Part shown: piece by piece, positions 17,704-25,947 of the stretch
How positions within the stretch are numbered: position 1 is the stretch's first letter
How the letters are laid out: each line of letters begins with the position of its first letter
From: Prevotella sp.
GTDB taxonomy: Bacteria > Bacteroidota > Bacteroidia > Bacteroidales > Bacteroidaceae
Assembly: GCA_017509155.1 (NCBI GenBank)
Contig: JAFWQE010000144.1
Span: 1-56,624, forward strand
Reading direction: 5' to 3'
DNA length: 56,624 nucleotides
Made by a program: the position numbers and the translations under genes
Notes under the pieces: generated by a model
The model's input: the letters and a program-made list of their open reading frames with translations, nothing else
What the model was told of the DNA's origin: nothing
Databases searched by the model: none

Positions 17704-18069
17704 TCAGAGCACACACACCCATCCAAATTTGCGCACCAGTTCACGAAGGAGATTGCGGTCGCGCACAGGAATGGTGACGGCAATGGTCTCACGCTGATCA
17801 TCGCGCTCTGCAATTTTAGCGGTGTCGAGGTCATACTGCGTTTGTAGGTTCATCCAGACTTCTGCAGGGATGCCAAGGGCTTTTTCCAGAGCTACCGCTA
17901 CATGAAGCGAAACACTTCGTTTGCCGTTGATGGTTTCGCTCAATACGGATGGCTTGATTCCAGTCTCCGTAGCGAGCTGTTTCTGGGTCATGCCACGCTC
18001 TTTCAGCTCATCTTTTATCATCTCGCCAGGGTGAGTGGCTAGGAATGGGGTAGGTTCTTTCTTATTCAT
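17704..18069 (-). CDS. higA: HigA-family XRE antitoxin-like regulator without an adjacent toxin
   Basis: The N-terminal THPGEMIKDELKERGMTQKQ segment is the hallmark of the HigA/VapI antidote family. The helix-turn-helix occupies residues about 25-80 (KQLATETGIKPSVLSETINGK). The C-terminal 40 residues are charged. HigB toxin genes normally sit directly upstream of higA; here the upstream 138 nt are followed by the end of a propeller-lipoprotein gene and no RelE/HigB-like frame is visible. It may be an orphan regulator of its own promoter or of neighbouring genes. Direct repeats lie 60-90 nt upstream. Confidence 0.88.
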   Translation of the reverse strand: MNKKEPTPFLATHPGEMIKDELKERGMTQKQLATETGIKPSVLSETINGKRSVSLHVAVALEKALGIPAEVWMNLQTQYDLDTAKIAERDDQRETIAVTIPVRDRNLLRELVRKFGWVCVL

Positions 18070-18130
18070 AGTGTTTGGATGCTACTCATTTATTAGGCTG
18101 TGGCAGTGATGTGCAAATAAACCGTTTCTC

Positions 18131-18157
18131 ATTCGTTCGATTCGTTCAATTCGTTGT
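18131..18157. repeat. Three 9-nt direct repeats upstream of higA
   Basis: ATTCGTTCG, ATTCGTTCA and ATTCGTTGT follow each other without gaps, 62-88 nt upstream of the higA ATG. This is a plausible operator for autoregulation, but that is inference only. Confidence 0.45.
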
Positions 18158-18207
18158 GAGACAAGTACGGGTAAATTGTCGCGGCCATTTGCTTTCTCTG
18201 CCGTCCG

Positions 18208-19764
18208 TCATTTGCCGGCTCCCGTCTTCACGCGCTCGTCTGACATGATTTCAATTCCGGCCTGTCGGGCGTTGAAGTCAACGCGTGTCTTGGTGAAGTC
18301 GGGCGTGTTGAACGAGTAGACGGACGAGGCGTAGTAGTCGCGCGGATTGCGCTGGGGCAGCATGAACGGCTTTGAGAAATGGCCCTTTCCGTCGGTTTCG
18401 GCGAGGTAAAGACGGCTGTAGTAGCCATCGTCGCGGCGGCTGGTGAAGACTATCCAGTGGGAGTTGTCGCTCCAGTTGTGGTAGCTGTCGGCCTGTGGGC
18501 TGTTTATTTCGGTGAGTTCGCGGGCTTCTCCGGTCTGCAGGTCGAGCAGCCACTGCTGGCTTTCGTTGTGCCAGATGGAGAAATAGCCGTAGTCGATGAG
18601 GGTGAAAAGCAGATAGCGGCCGTCGTAGGAGGGGCGTGGCCAGGTGAGGCTCTTGCCCTGTGCCGCGGCGTTGAAAAGCGTGTCCACGGTGGTTCCGAAG
18701 GTGCCTTGTTCGGGGTTGAAGGCAATGCGGCAGAGGTTGTAGCGCTCTTCCTTGAAGTGGGCAGGGTAGTCCTGCTGGCGACAGGTCATGTAGTAGAGCC
18801 ACCGTCCGTCGGGCGAGAAGGTCGGTGTGTTCTCGCTCCAGTCCTTGGTGCTGAGCAGTGAGTCGGTGATGATCTGATGGGTCTGTGGGTTGTAGACGAA
18901 GACGTCGCTCGACAGGTCGAACACCTCGATGCGCTCGTCTCGCACCATGTGGAAGCCCTGGCGGGTCTGGTTGGTCGAGAAGGCGATGTAGCGGCCAGAG
19001 GGATGCCAGTAGGGATAGACCATGGAACCGCCCAGCAGTTCGTTTTTGGCCTGCAGCCATTCGCGCTGGCCGTGCTGCTGAACCATGGTGGCGCCGTGGT
19101 CGCCGCGCACGTGGAAGACAAACTGGTCAGGATTGGTGCGGTTGGCGGTGTGGCAGTTGAGGCAGGCTCCGGGAGCCTGGGTGTTCTCAATGATGGCCTC
19201 TTCGGTGAAGTTGGAGAGGTCGCGCTGGTAGAGCCCCATGTGGCTGTACACCTCATAGCCCGGTGCGATGCGTCGGTAGGTGAGGCCCCATTCGTCGAGG
19301 GCATTGGGGCTGACCGTCACGGTGAAGTCCTTATACTGCGTCCACTGTCCGTCTCTCTTGACGCAGGTGGTGAACGTGAGCTGCGCACCGCGGTTTTGCT
19401 CCAGCAGCGCGTGCCAGTCGTCGATGTCGAAGTCGGCCCACTCGCCGTTGGCATATAGTTCGCCACCCTTGCTGCCGCGCACGGTGACGTCGATGACATC
19501 GGCCCCGTCGTTGCCCGCATAGCTGAAGTTGAGCGGTGCGATGCCCACGGGAATGGTGACGCCCACGTAGTCGGGATAGATCGTGGGCACCTGGTCTTTC
19601 TTCACGATGTTGCCGTCGGGTCTCTGTTCGCAGCTGGTGGTGAACAGCAGGATGGCCAGCAGAAAACTGAGAACTGAGAAGTGAGAAGTGAAAGACCCTC
19701 CCCGACCCTCCCTGTTCAGGGAGGGAGAAGGGTGGTGTGCGCGGAAATATATCATATACTTCAT
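18208..19764 (-). CDS. TolB/PD40-like propeller lipoprotein with CxxCH motif (module a)
   Basis: One of three paralogues in the window. Order: a lipoprotein signal (LLAILLFTTSC, Cys 45); a conserved N-terminal part (IYPDYVGVTIPVGIAPLNF, QWTQYKDFTV, GLTYRRIAPGYEV); a CLNCH motif at residues 201-205 in the context PGACLNCHTANRTNPDQF, which has the form of a c-type haem site; then beta-propeller blades with PD40-like motifs (WHPSGRYIAFSTN, FSPDGRWLYYMT, PSYDGRYLLFT, DNSHWIVFTSRRDDG). Between Met 1 and the hydrophobic stretch is a translated copy of the dispersed GC-rich repeat (SPSLNREGRGGS), as in the GH26 at 4805. No acidic export signal follows Cys, so it probably faces the periplasm. It follows a polytopic membrane-protein gene, the invariant partner. 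Function unknown. Confidence 0.85.
   Translation of the reverse strand: MKYMIYFRAHHPSPSLNREGRGGSFTSHFSVLSFLLAILLFTTSCEQRPDGNIVKKDQVPTIYPDYVGVTIPVGIAPLNFSYAGNDGADVIDVTVRGSKGGELYANGEWADFDIDDWHALLEQNRGAQLTFTTCVKRDGQWTQYKDFTVTVSPNALDEWGLTYRRIAPGYEVYSHMGLYQRDLSNFTEEAIIENTQAPGACLNCHTANRTNPDQFVFHVRGDHGATMVQQHGQREWLQAKNELLGGSMVYPYWHPSGRYIAFSTNQTRQGFHMVRDERIEVFDLSSDVFVYNPQTHQIITDSLLSTKDWSENTPTFSPDGRWLYYMTCRQQDYPAHFKEERYNLCRIAFNPEQGTFGTTVDTLFNAAAQGKSLTWPRPSYDGRYLLFTLIDYGYFSIWHNESQQWLLDLQTGEARELTEINSPQADSYHNWSDNSHWIVFTSRRDDGYYSRLYLAETDGKGHFSKPFMLPQRNPRDYYASSVYSFNTPDFTKTRVDFNARQAGIEIMSDERVKTGAGK
19693..19731. repeat. GC-rich dispersed repeat inside the propeller-lipoprotein signal peptide
   Basis: ACCCTCCCCGACCCTCCC is followed by TGTTCAGGGAGGGAGAAG; on its other side (19660-19692) lies a tract of repeated GAGAAGTGAGAAGTGA. 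It is the same composite element as at 5981-6122, with one base change in the palindrome. Confidence 0.8.
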
Positions 19765-19816
19765 GATTCTATAAGTAATTCAAGTTTCGCATTCGCTCAA
19801 CTTCTTGGAGTTCAGG

Positions 19817-19927
19817 AGTTCAGGAGTTACAGGAGTTGCAGACGATAGTGCTGAAGGCTCTCTTTGCGTCAGTTTACAGGGGTTGGAAGTATTGTCTGAA
19901 CTCCAGAACTCCTGTAACTCCTGAACT
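19817..19927. repeat. 21-bp perfect inverted repeat with a 69-nt loop
   Basis: The arms 19817-19837 and 19907-19927 are exact reverse complements and contain GGAGTTACAGGAGTT; the left arm is preceded by a partial direct repeat of GGAGTTCA. It lies in the 236-nt gap between the membrane-protein gene (20001) and the propeller gene (19764) of module a, a gap that is closed in module b. It may be a mobile palindromic element or a processing site. Confidence 0.75.
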
Positions 19928-20000
19928 ACATCAACTTGCGAAAGTTGAGTAAGTAATAAATGATAAGTGATAAGTGAGAAGTGAGAAGGGGGCGTTTTTC

Positions 20001-21710
20001 TCATTCAGCGCCGCTGAGATAGTACCATAGTGTTCCGCGGAATGCCTGCAGCTGGGGCGAGTCCTTGCCGGCTGAGTAGGCCTGCACGAAGCGGTTCATG
20101 TTCTGCAGCATCATGTCGGAGACCACACCCTGCGGAGGCTGCTGGCGCCGCTGGTAGTAGGCAAAGGCCACGCCTTCCTGAACCACGGGCGGATAGTACT
20201 GTACCTTGTCCTGCACTACGCTCAGATACTGCATGAAGGTGTTCGTGTCGCGGTCGAGCAGCGGACAGAGCAGCAGGTATTGCTTGGCGAGGTCGTTCGA
20301 TGGGTTGTGCACGAAGAGCTGGCCAATCATCTTGTCGGTCTCCTTCTCGCTGAAGAGGAAGTCGTCGGTGAGCCGCAACTGGCGCATGCGTCCGTAGACG
20401 GGATGCTCAGCAATGGCCTTTTCGTTGCCCAGCAGTTGCAGCGTGCGGTCGGCCCAGCGACTGTAGAAGATGGTGTGCTGAAGCATCTCCAGATACTTGC
20501 GAGCCACGTTGTATTGCCCGTTCACAAGGTTGGTCTCGGCCAGCCTTTTCACCGCGCGGCAGCTCTTGCTGTAGTTGGGCAGCGCCTCCATGGCCTCGAA
20601 AGCGAAGCGCTGCGCCGTGTTCACCAGTCCCAGATGCCAGTAGGCCTCGCCGGTGAGCAGGGTGGAGGCGAAGTTGCGCTCAAACGGAGGCAGCAGGCCT
20701 TGCGAGCCTCGCTGGTAGAACTGAAAGGCACGGTCGCCCAGCTGACCCGTCATGCCGAGGGCCAGATTGGTGGCGCAAACGCTCATCGGGAGGTCGGGCT
20801 GTCGACGCTCGCTCTTCGCAATGACGGCCTGCCACTGCTGGGTGCGCACCAGATAGTCGTAGTCGATGAGGTCGTATTTCCTGACATCGAAGCCCGAGGG
20901 AACCAATATGGCACCCACAATGGCCACGCATGCCACCGCCACAGCCTCAGTCCACTGCCCACGGGGAAGGCGGATGAACGGCACGACCACACACAACAAG
21001 GCCGACACTGCCGCCGCATACGACGCCACGAGCGGATAGCGGTAGTAGTCGATGCCGAAGCAGAGCCATTGCAGCGAATAGGGAACAAGATGGGAGGATA
21101 GCAACACGCAGAACAGCAGGAAGACAAACGCGCCGAGTCCAAGCGCTATGCCGCGCCCCTTCTTCTTGCTGGTGAAAACCTCGCGAAGCAGGAAATAGGT
21201 GGGCAGAAGCACGGCCACCGGCCCCGCCATCCAGTAGACCACGGGGATGGCCACAACCAGATAGGCGCACGACCGCCATCCCTGGCCGCGCGGCAGGAGC
21301 CAGATGCTGATCAGTACGATGATGAGCGCCACGATGAAAGTGAGCATCAGGTTCTCGTCGCCAAGGGCAAAGAGCAGGCCTACGGCGGGCAGGAAGCTCA
21401 GCGCGTAGGACATCTTCTCGCCACCGATGCGCCATGTGAGCCGCTGAACCACCATGAGCAGGAGCGCCAGCAACAGCGCACCCACGGTGACGTTGTTGTA
21501 GAACTGCACCACGAACTCGGCCACATAGCGCGACAATCCTGCCGGCACGATGAGCGCCTGACGCAGGTAATCACCCGTCAGAAGGAACAGTTGGAACTGC
21601 TCTTGATAGGCCAGCGCGGCAGGGTAACGGATGCGCCAGAACAGGAAGACTGCCAGCCCGAAGGCGAGCGTCAGCAACGGAGGCCAGAGCCTATTGAGCG
21701 ATTTCTTCAT
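20001..21710 (-). CDS. Polytopic membrane protein, DUF6057-like (module a)
   Basis: About nine hydrophobic segments lie in the first 290 residues, for example LLTLAFGLAVFLFW, GALLLALLLMVVQRL, TFIVALIIVLISIWLL and AVAVACVAIVGAILV. A soluble helical C-terminal half (about 280 residues, TPR-like) follows. The family signature is YQEQFQLFLLTGDYLRQAL followed by GLSRYVAEFVVQFY, shared by all three copies in the window. I believe this corresponds to Pfam DUF6057, but this is from memory. The start overlaps the end of the DUF4369-like gene by 20 nt, implying translational coupling. The constant partner is a CxxCH propeller lipoprotein gene. Biochemical role unknown. Confidence 0.82.
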   Translation of the reverse strand: MKKSLNRLWPPLLTLAFGLAVFLFWRIRYPAALAYQEQFQLFLLTGDYLRQALIVPAGLSRYVAEFVVQFYNNVTVGALLLALLLMVVQRLTWRIGGEKMSYALSFLPAVGLLFALGDENLMLTFIVALIIVLISIWLLPRGQGWRSCAYLVVAIPVVYWMAGPVAVLLPTYFLLREVFTSKKKGRGIALGLGAFVFLLFCVLLSSHLVPYSLQWLCFGIDYYRYPLVASYAAAVSALLCVVVPFIRLPRGQWTEAVAVACVAIVGAILVPSGFDVRKYDLIDYDYLVRTQQWQAVIAKSERRQPDLPMSVCATNLALGMTGQLGDRAFQFYQRGSQGLLPPFERNFASTLLTGEAYWHLGLVNTAQRFAFEAMEALPNYSKSCRAVKRLAETNLVNGQYNVARKYLEMLQHTIFYSRWADRTLQLLGNEKAIAEHPVYGRMRQLRLTDDFLFSEKETDKMIGQLFVHNPSNDLAKQYLLLCPLLDRDTNTFMQYLSVVQDKVQYYPPVVQEGVAFAYYQRRQQPPQGVVSDMMLQNMNRFVQAYSAGKDSPQLQAFRGTLWYYLSGAE

Positions 21711-22347
21711 TCGTGTCGGCGTTCATGGTGGCTATTCTTCCATCGGGAAGTTTCTTCTGGTAGGTGGTTGGGAAGAGCTTCACGAGGAAATCGTGGAGCA
21801 CGCCCTCTTTCATGTTCGATGCCATTCGCCGCGTGTAGTTCTTGTAGGCGATGTGGATGCTGTCGCATTGCTGCTTATAGGCTGCGGCCTGCTGCTCGTT
21901 GCCCTCCTGCTTGAGCTGTGCAATGGTGCGCTGCATCCGGTAGTATTGGATGTTGTGAAGCTCGGTTTTCAGCTTCCATTGCTCAAGCGAGTCGTTCTGA
22001 GGCGTACCGCTGGCGTGGCTGACGCTGTCGACCGACACGCGCACATCGCCAGGCTCGCCCACGATGATGATAGGCTGCACATTGAGGCGGTAGTGGATGT
22101 CCACCAGGATTTTGTACATCTGCATGTTTGTGGTCGCAAACTCAAACTTGCCGTTCTTGATTTCCACGGAGTCGACAGTCGCGGCGGTGGCCTCTCCTTC
22201 CAGCGGGACAAGGAAGATGCGCTTGCCCTCGTACTGTTCGCCGACGACAATTCCGTGGATGCGACACTCGTCTGGATTCTTCTGCTGACAGCCCGCCAGG
22301 ATGGCGATCATGGCGGTGGCCAGCATGCAAAACAGATTCTTTTTCAT
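21691..22347 (-). CDS. DUF4369-like lipoprotein
   Basis: The lipoprotein signal is MIAILAGC (Cys 20). Residues about 30-130 match the N-terminal domain that precedes thioredoxin-like TlpA proteins in Bacteroidota (RIHGIVVGEQYEGKRIFLVP, VDSVEIKNGKFEF, IIVGEPGDVRVSVD). The remainder is a helical, charged tail with no thioredoxin fold and no CxxC motif. It sits between the two halves of the duplicated propeller/membrane-protein operon, 11 nt after the propeller b gene, and overlaps the next gene. It probably forms part of the same envelope system; function unknown. Confidence 0.82.
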   Translation of the reverse strand: MKKNLFCMLATAMIAILAGCQQKNPDECRIHGIVVGEQYEGKRIFLVPLEGEATAATVDSVEIKNGKFEFATTNMQMYKILVDIHYRLNVQPIIIVGEPGDVRVSVDSVSHASGTPQNDSLEQWKLKTELHNIQYYRMQRTIAQLKQEGNEQQAAAYKQQCDSIHIAYKNYTRRMASNMKEGVLHDFLVKLFPTTYQKKLPDGRIATMNADTNEEIAQ

Positions 22348-22358
22348 GTATTCTTGTT

Positions 22359-23828
22359 TTATTTGTTATTTCTGATCGTCACTTTCACGCGCTCGCCGCC
22401 GAACACTTCCTTATGGGCCTTGCGGGCATCAAACTGCACGCGCGTCCTGGTGAAGTCGGGAACGTTGTAGGCGTCCATCATCTCGGCGTAGAACTTGCGG
22501 GGGTTGCGCTGCGGCAAGAGGAAGGGCTTGCTCACCTTTCCTTGGTCGTCGACGCACGCCAGATAGAGCTTGGTGTACATGCCGTCCTCGCGCTTGCTGG
22601 AGAAAACGAACCAGTGGCTGTCTGAACTCCAGTTGTGATAGCTCTCGGTGTCGGGGCTGTTGGCCTCATGAAGGGGGCGCGTATGCCTCGTCTTGAGGTC
22701 CATCATCCACAGGTCTGCATCGGGCTGACATACCGGGAAATTGCTGCGGCTGCTGCGGCAATACATCAGCCAGCGGCCGTCGTAGCTGGGGCGTGCCAGC
22801 GTGTAGCTCATGTTGTCGCGAGGGCCGTTGAGCAGCGTGTCGACAGCATTGCCGTAGGTGCCTGTCGTGGCGTCGAAGGCGATGGCGCAGAGCGAGCATT
22901 TCACCTTCTCGTATTCGGCAGGCACATTGCAGGGCTTTGAGGTGCTGAAGAAGATGGTGTCGCCCTGGGCGGAGAACGCCGGGAAGATCTCAAGGTCGTT
23001 TGTCTGGAGCAGCGGACTGAGAAGAAGCTCGTTGCTATGTGTGTCGAGCAGGATGATATTGCTGAACTTGTGGTACACCTCGATGCGCTGTTTGGTGCCG
23101 ACGAAGAAGCTCTGGTGTACGCTGTTGGTGGCATAGGCGCAGTAGCGGCCCGACGGATGCCACGACGCGTAGGAACCCGCTGCCTTGGTGGAGTCGGTCT
23201 TTGTGTCGTACCAGGTCTGCGTGCCGTCGCGCTGAACCAGCGTTCCTCCGCCTTCGCCGCGTATCTGCAGGGTGAACAGCGACGGGTCTGTGCGGTTGGG
23301 CGTGTGGCAGTTCATGCAGCGCCCGGGTACGGCGGTCTCCGTCAGGATGGGCTCTTCGGTGAAGGTATGCAGGTCTCTTTGGTAGATGCCGATGTCGCCG
23401 CCCACCTCGTAGCCCGGCGCAATGCGACGGTAGGTGAGGCCGTAGTCGTTGAGCGGGAACGCGCTGACGGCAATGGTGAAGTCGCGATACTGCGTCCACT
23501 GTCCGTCTTTCAGGGCGCAGACGGTCAGCGTGATGCTTCCGCCGATGTTCTGATTGGTCAGCTCGTGCCAGCCGTCGATGTCCCACTCAGCCCATGTCCC
23601 GTTGGCATGCAGCTGTCCGCCCTTGCTGCCGCGTGCCACCACGTCGATGCGCTCCACCTGCTCGTCGGCCATGGCGAAGTCGAGGGGTGCGATGGTGGCG
23701 GGTATGGTCACGCCGATGTAGTCGGGATAGATTGGCGGCAGACGGTCGGCCTTCGTGGGGTTCACGGGTTCCGACGAGCAGGCCGCCAACAGCCAGGCGA
23801 GGGCTAGTATGTAGAGGGCTTTTCTCAT
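22359..23828 (-). CDS. TolB/PD40-like propeller lipoprotein with CxxCH motif (module b)
   Basis: Paralogue of the gene at 18208 with a clean signal peptide (LALAWLLAAC, Cys 17) and no repeat insertion. Conserved features are YPDYIGVTIPATIAPLDF, QWTQYRDFTI, GLTYRRIAPGYEV, and CMNCH at residues 171-175 in VPGRCMNCHTPNRTDP. The propeller motifs include WHPSGRYCAYATN, PSYDGRWLMYC and SDSHWFVFSSKREDG. The ATG overlaps the TGA of the upstream membrane-protein gene by 4 nt (ATGA), so the two are translationally coupled and probably act together. It is a likely periplasmic lipoprotein; ligand or electron partner unknown. Confidence 0.86.
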   Translation of the reverse strand: MRKALYILALAWLLAACSSEPVNPTKADRLPPIYPDYIGVTIPATIAPLDFAMADEQVERIDVVARGSKGGQLHANGTWAEWDIDGWHELTNQNIGGSITLTVCALKDGQWTQYRDFTIAVSAFPLNDYGLTYRRIAPGYEVGGDIGIYQRDLHTFTEEPILTETAVPGRCMNCHTPNRTDPSLFTLQIRGEGGGTLVQRDGTQTWYDTKTDSTKAAGSYASWHPSGRYCAYATNSVHQSFFVGTKQRIEVYHKFSNIILLDTHSNELLLSPLLQTNDLEIFPAFSAQGDTIFFSTSKPCNVPAEYEKVKCSLCAIAFDATTGTYGNAVDTLLNGPRDNMSYTLARPSYDGRWLMYCRSSRSNFPVCQPDADLWMMDLKTRHTRPLHEANSPDTESYHNWSSDSHWFVFSSKREDGMYTKLYLACVDDQGKVSKPFLLPQRNPRKFYAEMMDAYNVPDFTRTRVQFDARKAHKEVFGGERVKVTIRNNK

Positions 23829-25507
23829 TGTCCGGTCATTCTTTTCACATAGTTTCTATACGGCGAGTCGCTGACGTTTCCGTTGTTCTGGATGCATCGC
23901 ATGACGTCCTGATAGCCCAAGGGCATCTGTCGGTAGCCGCCATACTGCTGCGCCCACGCCAGGTATTGCTGGAAGGCAGGCAGGTTGCCCGACAGGAGGT
24001 GCTGCGCCAGGAAGTAGTCGAGTGCCATCAGGTTCTGGTGGTTGTCGTTGAAGAGCAGTCCGAACATGGTGGCTGGCTCTCCGATGCTGAACAGGAAGTC
24101 GCTTTTGAAGCGCAGGCTGCGCACACGCTTGATGTCGGCATCGCTGAGGATGGCGCGTTCGCGTGCGTCGCCTTCCTGTTGCAAGGCTGCCAGCCGCTCG
24201 TTGGCCCACTGCCGGTAGAAGAGGCTCTGGCTAAGCCATTGCAGCTGCTTCCGGGCTGTCTGGTAGTGGCCGTTTGCCAGCATGCACTGGGCGATGCGGC
24301 GCGTCAGCCGTCCGCTTCGCTTGGCATTGAGGATGGAGCCTTGCAGGTTGAAGGCATAGCGCTGTGTGGCATTGACCATGCCCAGGTGCCAAAGCGCCTC
24401 CATCGACGGCATGTTGGAGGTGAGGTCGCCGATGGAATGCATGACGAGGGCATCGTCACCGCTCTGATAGAAGTCGAACATCCGGTCGGCCAGCAGCCGT
24501 TTTTGCGACAGCGCAAGGTTGACACATACCGAGCTGAACGGCGTGCGCACCTGATAGTCGGCGGCCTCCTTGATGATGTCGTCCCATCGCTGGTTTCTCA
24601 CCAGATAGTCCTGGCGGATGAGGGCGTATGTGTCTTTGTCGAACCCCGTGGGCACCAGCCAGCAGGCGAAGCCTGCCACGGCAGCGGTCTCCACCAGCAG
24701 TGCAGTCCAGACACCTTTTCGGATTCTTGTCGTCGGTCTTGTCTTTTCCCCTTTCCAAAACGCTGCCACGGTGCAGAGAAGGAACACGACGAGCGGGATG
24801 ATGCTCAGCATCCATGGGCATAGCAAAGGTATCCTGTAGTAGGCGATGGGCATGATGATCTGCTGCATAGGCCACTGTGGAAGCGCGATGCTGGCCATCC
24901 AGAAGGTCGCGCCCATCCATATCACCGTCCAGAGCCATGGCCGTCCTCCCATGTGTATCATGCGTATGCCGACGTAGAGCCACACCAGACCGCCGAACAG
25001 CCAGTAGACCAAAGGAATGAGCACCACGTCGGCAACGACAGCCCAAAGTAGCGGTTTCCTCCCTTTATGAAGCCCGAAAAGGTATGTGAGGCACGAAAAG
25101 GCCAGAACGCCTGCCAAAGCCATGCCGTAGCCAAGCAGCACGCTGGCGTCGCCCATGCTCCAAAGAAGCAGGATGCACGGAATGAAGGACAAAGGATAGA
25201 GCAGGAGAGCATGGCTTTTCATGCTGGCCCACACGAGCCGTTGAAGCAGCATGAAGAACAAAGAAAGCAGGAATGCGCCAAGCCATTCCACGTAGTAGAA
25301 CTGCACCACCAGCTCACCCAGCCAGTCGGCCAGGCCGCCGGGAACGGCAACGCGCTCGGAAAAGTATTGCGGAGTCCACAGGAACAGCTGATACTGCTCC
25401 TGATAGGAAAGCGCATGAGGGTAGGCTTTCCACCAGAAGAAGAAAACCGCGATGCCCAGCAAGAGTGTCAGCGGCGTTTTCCAGTGCCTGTAGAGGTAGT
25501 TTGTCAT
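23825..25507 (-). CDS. Polytopic membrane protein, DUF6057-like (module b)
   Basis: The signature YQEQYQLFLWTPQYFSERV is followed by GGLADWLGELVVQFYYVEW. About nine transmembrane segments fill the first 290 residues (LTLLLGIAVFFFWW, WLGAFLLSLFFMLLQRL, LYPLSFIPCILLLWSMG and others), followed by a helical soluble half ending CIQNNGNVSDSPYRNYVKRM. The ATG at 25507 is chosen because a hydrophobic helix starts soon after it and a good promoter lies just upstream; the residues before it are not conserved. It is the first gene of a five-gene operon: membrane protein b, propeller b, DUF4369-like, membrane protein a, propeller a. Confidence 0.84.
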   Translation of the reverse strand: MTNYLYRHWKTPLTLLLGIAVFFFWWKAYPHALSYQEQYQLFLWTPQYFSERVAVPGGLADWLGELVVQFYYVEWLGAFLLSLFFMLLQRLVWASMKSHALLLYPLSFIPCILLLWSMGDASVLLGYGMALAGVLAFSCLTYLFGLHKGRKPLLWAVVADVVLIPLVYWLFGGLVWLYVGIRMIHMGGRPWLWTVIWMGATFWMASIALPQWPMQQIIMPIAYYRIPLLCPWMLSIIPLVVFLLCTVAAFWKGEKTRPTTRIRKGVWTALLVETAAVAGFACWLVPTGFDKDTYALIRQDYLVRNQRWDDIIKEAADYQVRTPFSSVCVNLALSQKRLLADRMFDFYQSGDDALVMHSIGDLTSNMPSMEALWHLGMVNATQRYAFNLQGSILNAKRSGRLTRRIAQCMLANGHYQTARKQLQWLSQSLFYRQWANERLAALQQEGDARERAILSDADIKRVRSLRFKSDFLFSIGEPATMFGLLFNDNHQNLMALDYFLAQHLLSGNLPAFQQYLAWAQQYGGYRQMPLGYQDVMRCIQNNGNVSDSPYRNYVKRMTGQ

Positions 25508-25538
25508 GATAGCTTTACAAACCGTGGATTTGCTCGTG

Positions 25539-25570
25539 CAAAAGTACAACTATTTTCTGAATTTGCCAAA
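25539..25570 (-). promoter_or_regulatory. Promoter of the propeller/membrane-protein operon
   Basis: On the minus strand TTTG (25570-25567), a 20-nt spacer and TACTTTTG (25546-25539) closely fit the Bacteroidota -33/-7 consensus. The expected leader is about 25 nt. Confidence 0.7.
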
Positions 25571-25886
25571 TCTATTTGCAAGCAGAGCCATAGGAGACTG
25601 CAAATTAGCGAAACAAGACTGACAACTTTGTTCGGCCATTCCGTCAATCGCGTTCAGCGAAATTGCCGCTTTCGGGAAACAAATCCATTAATTTTGTCTG
25701 ACAAATCCATTGATTTTGTTTATCAAATCCATTGACTTTGTCCGACAATTCCATTGACTTTGTTTCCCGAGATTGCCAAAATGGCGAGCGCAATTCAGCG
25801 CTTCAGCCCGCTCACATTGCTGCTTTTGCCCTTCAAGAACGAAGCCGTGGCCTGTGTTTCCTTGCAATCATAAGGCTGAGACAAAA
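25571..25886. other. Gene-free region between the five-gene operon and the second Sus locus
   Basis: Contains the 22-nt repeat array B (25676-25763) and no credible coding region. The segment before the array (CCGCTTTCGGGAAACAAATC) is also similar to the segment before array C near 43098. Confidence 0.6.
25676..25763. repeat. 22-nt repeat array B, 4 copies
   Basis: TCCATT recurs at 25684, 25706, 25728 and 25750, exactly 22 nt apart. A typical core is CAAATCCATTGATTTTGT. It lies about 105 bp upstream of the operon's -33 element. Confidence 0.85.
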
Positions 25887-25915
25887 CCGCCCCGCATCTT
25901 TGCGATGCAGGGCGG
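25887..25915 (-). terminator. Intrinsic terminator of the second Sus locus
   Basis: A GC-rich stem (CCGCCC plus GCATC paired with GATGC plus GGGCGG, one mismatch, 5-nt loop) is followed on the minus strand by TTTTG. It is 33 nt past the stop of the SusE-like gene. Confidence 0.75.
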
Positions 25916-25947
25916 ATGATGTAGTATGTATGTGGATCAGAAGAATT

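Noticed and set aside
18070-18207. A hidden higB toxin gene upstream of higA
   Set aside because: The 138-nt gap is too short for HigB and no RelE/HigB-like motif is visible in any frame of the flanking gene end.
19780-20004. A 74-codon minus-strand frame between the membrane-protein and propeller genes of module a
   Set aside because: It consists of the inverted repeat and low-complexity repeat tract, with no domain and no conserved start.
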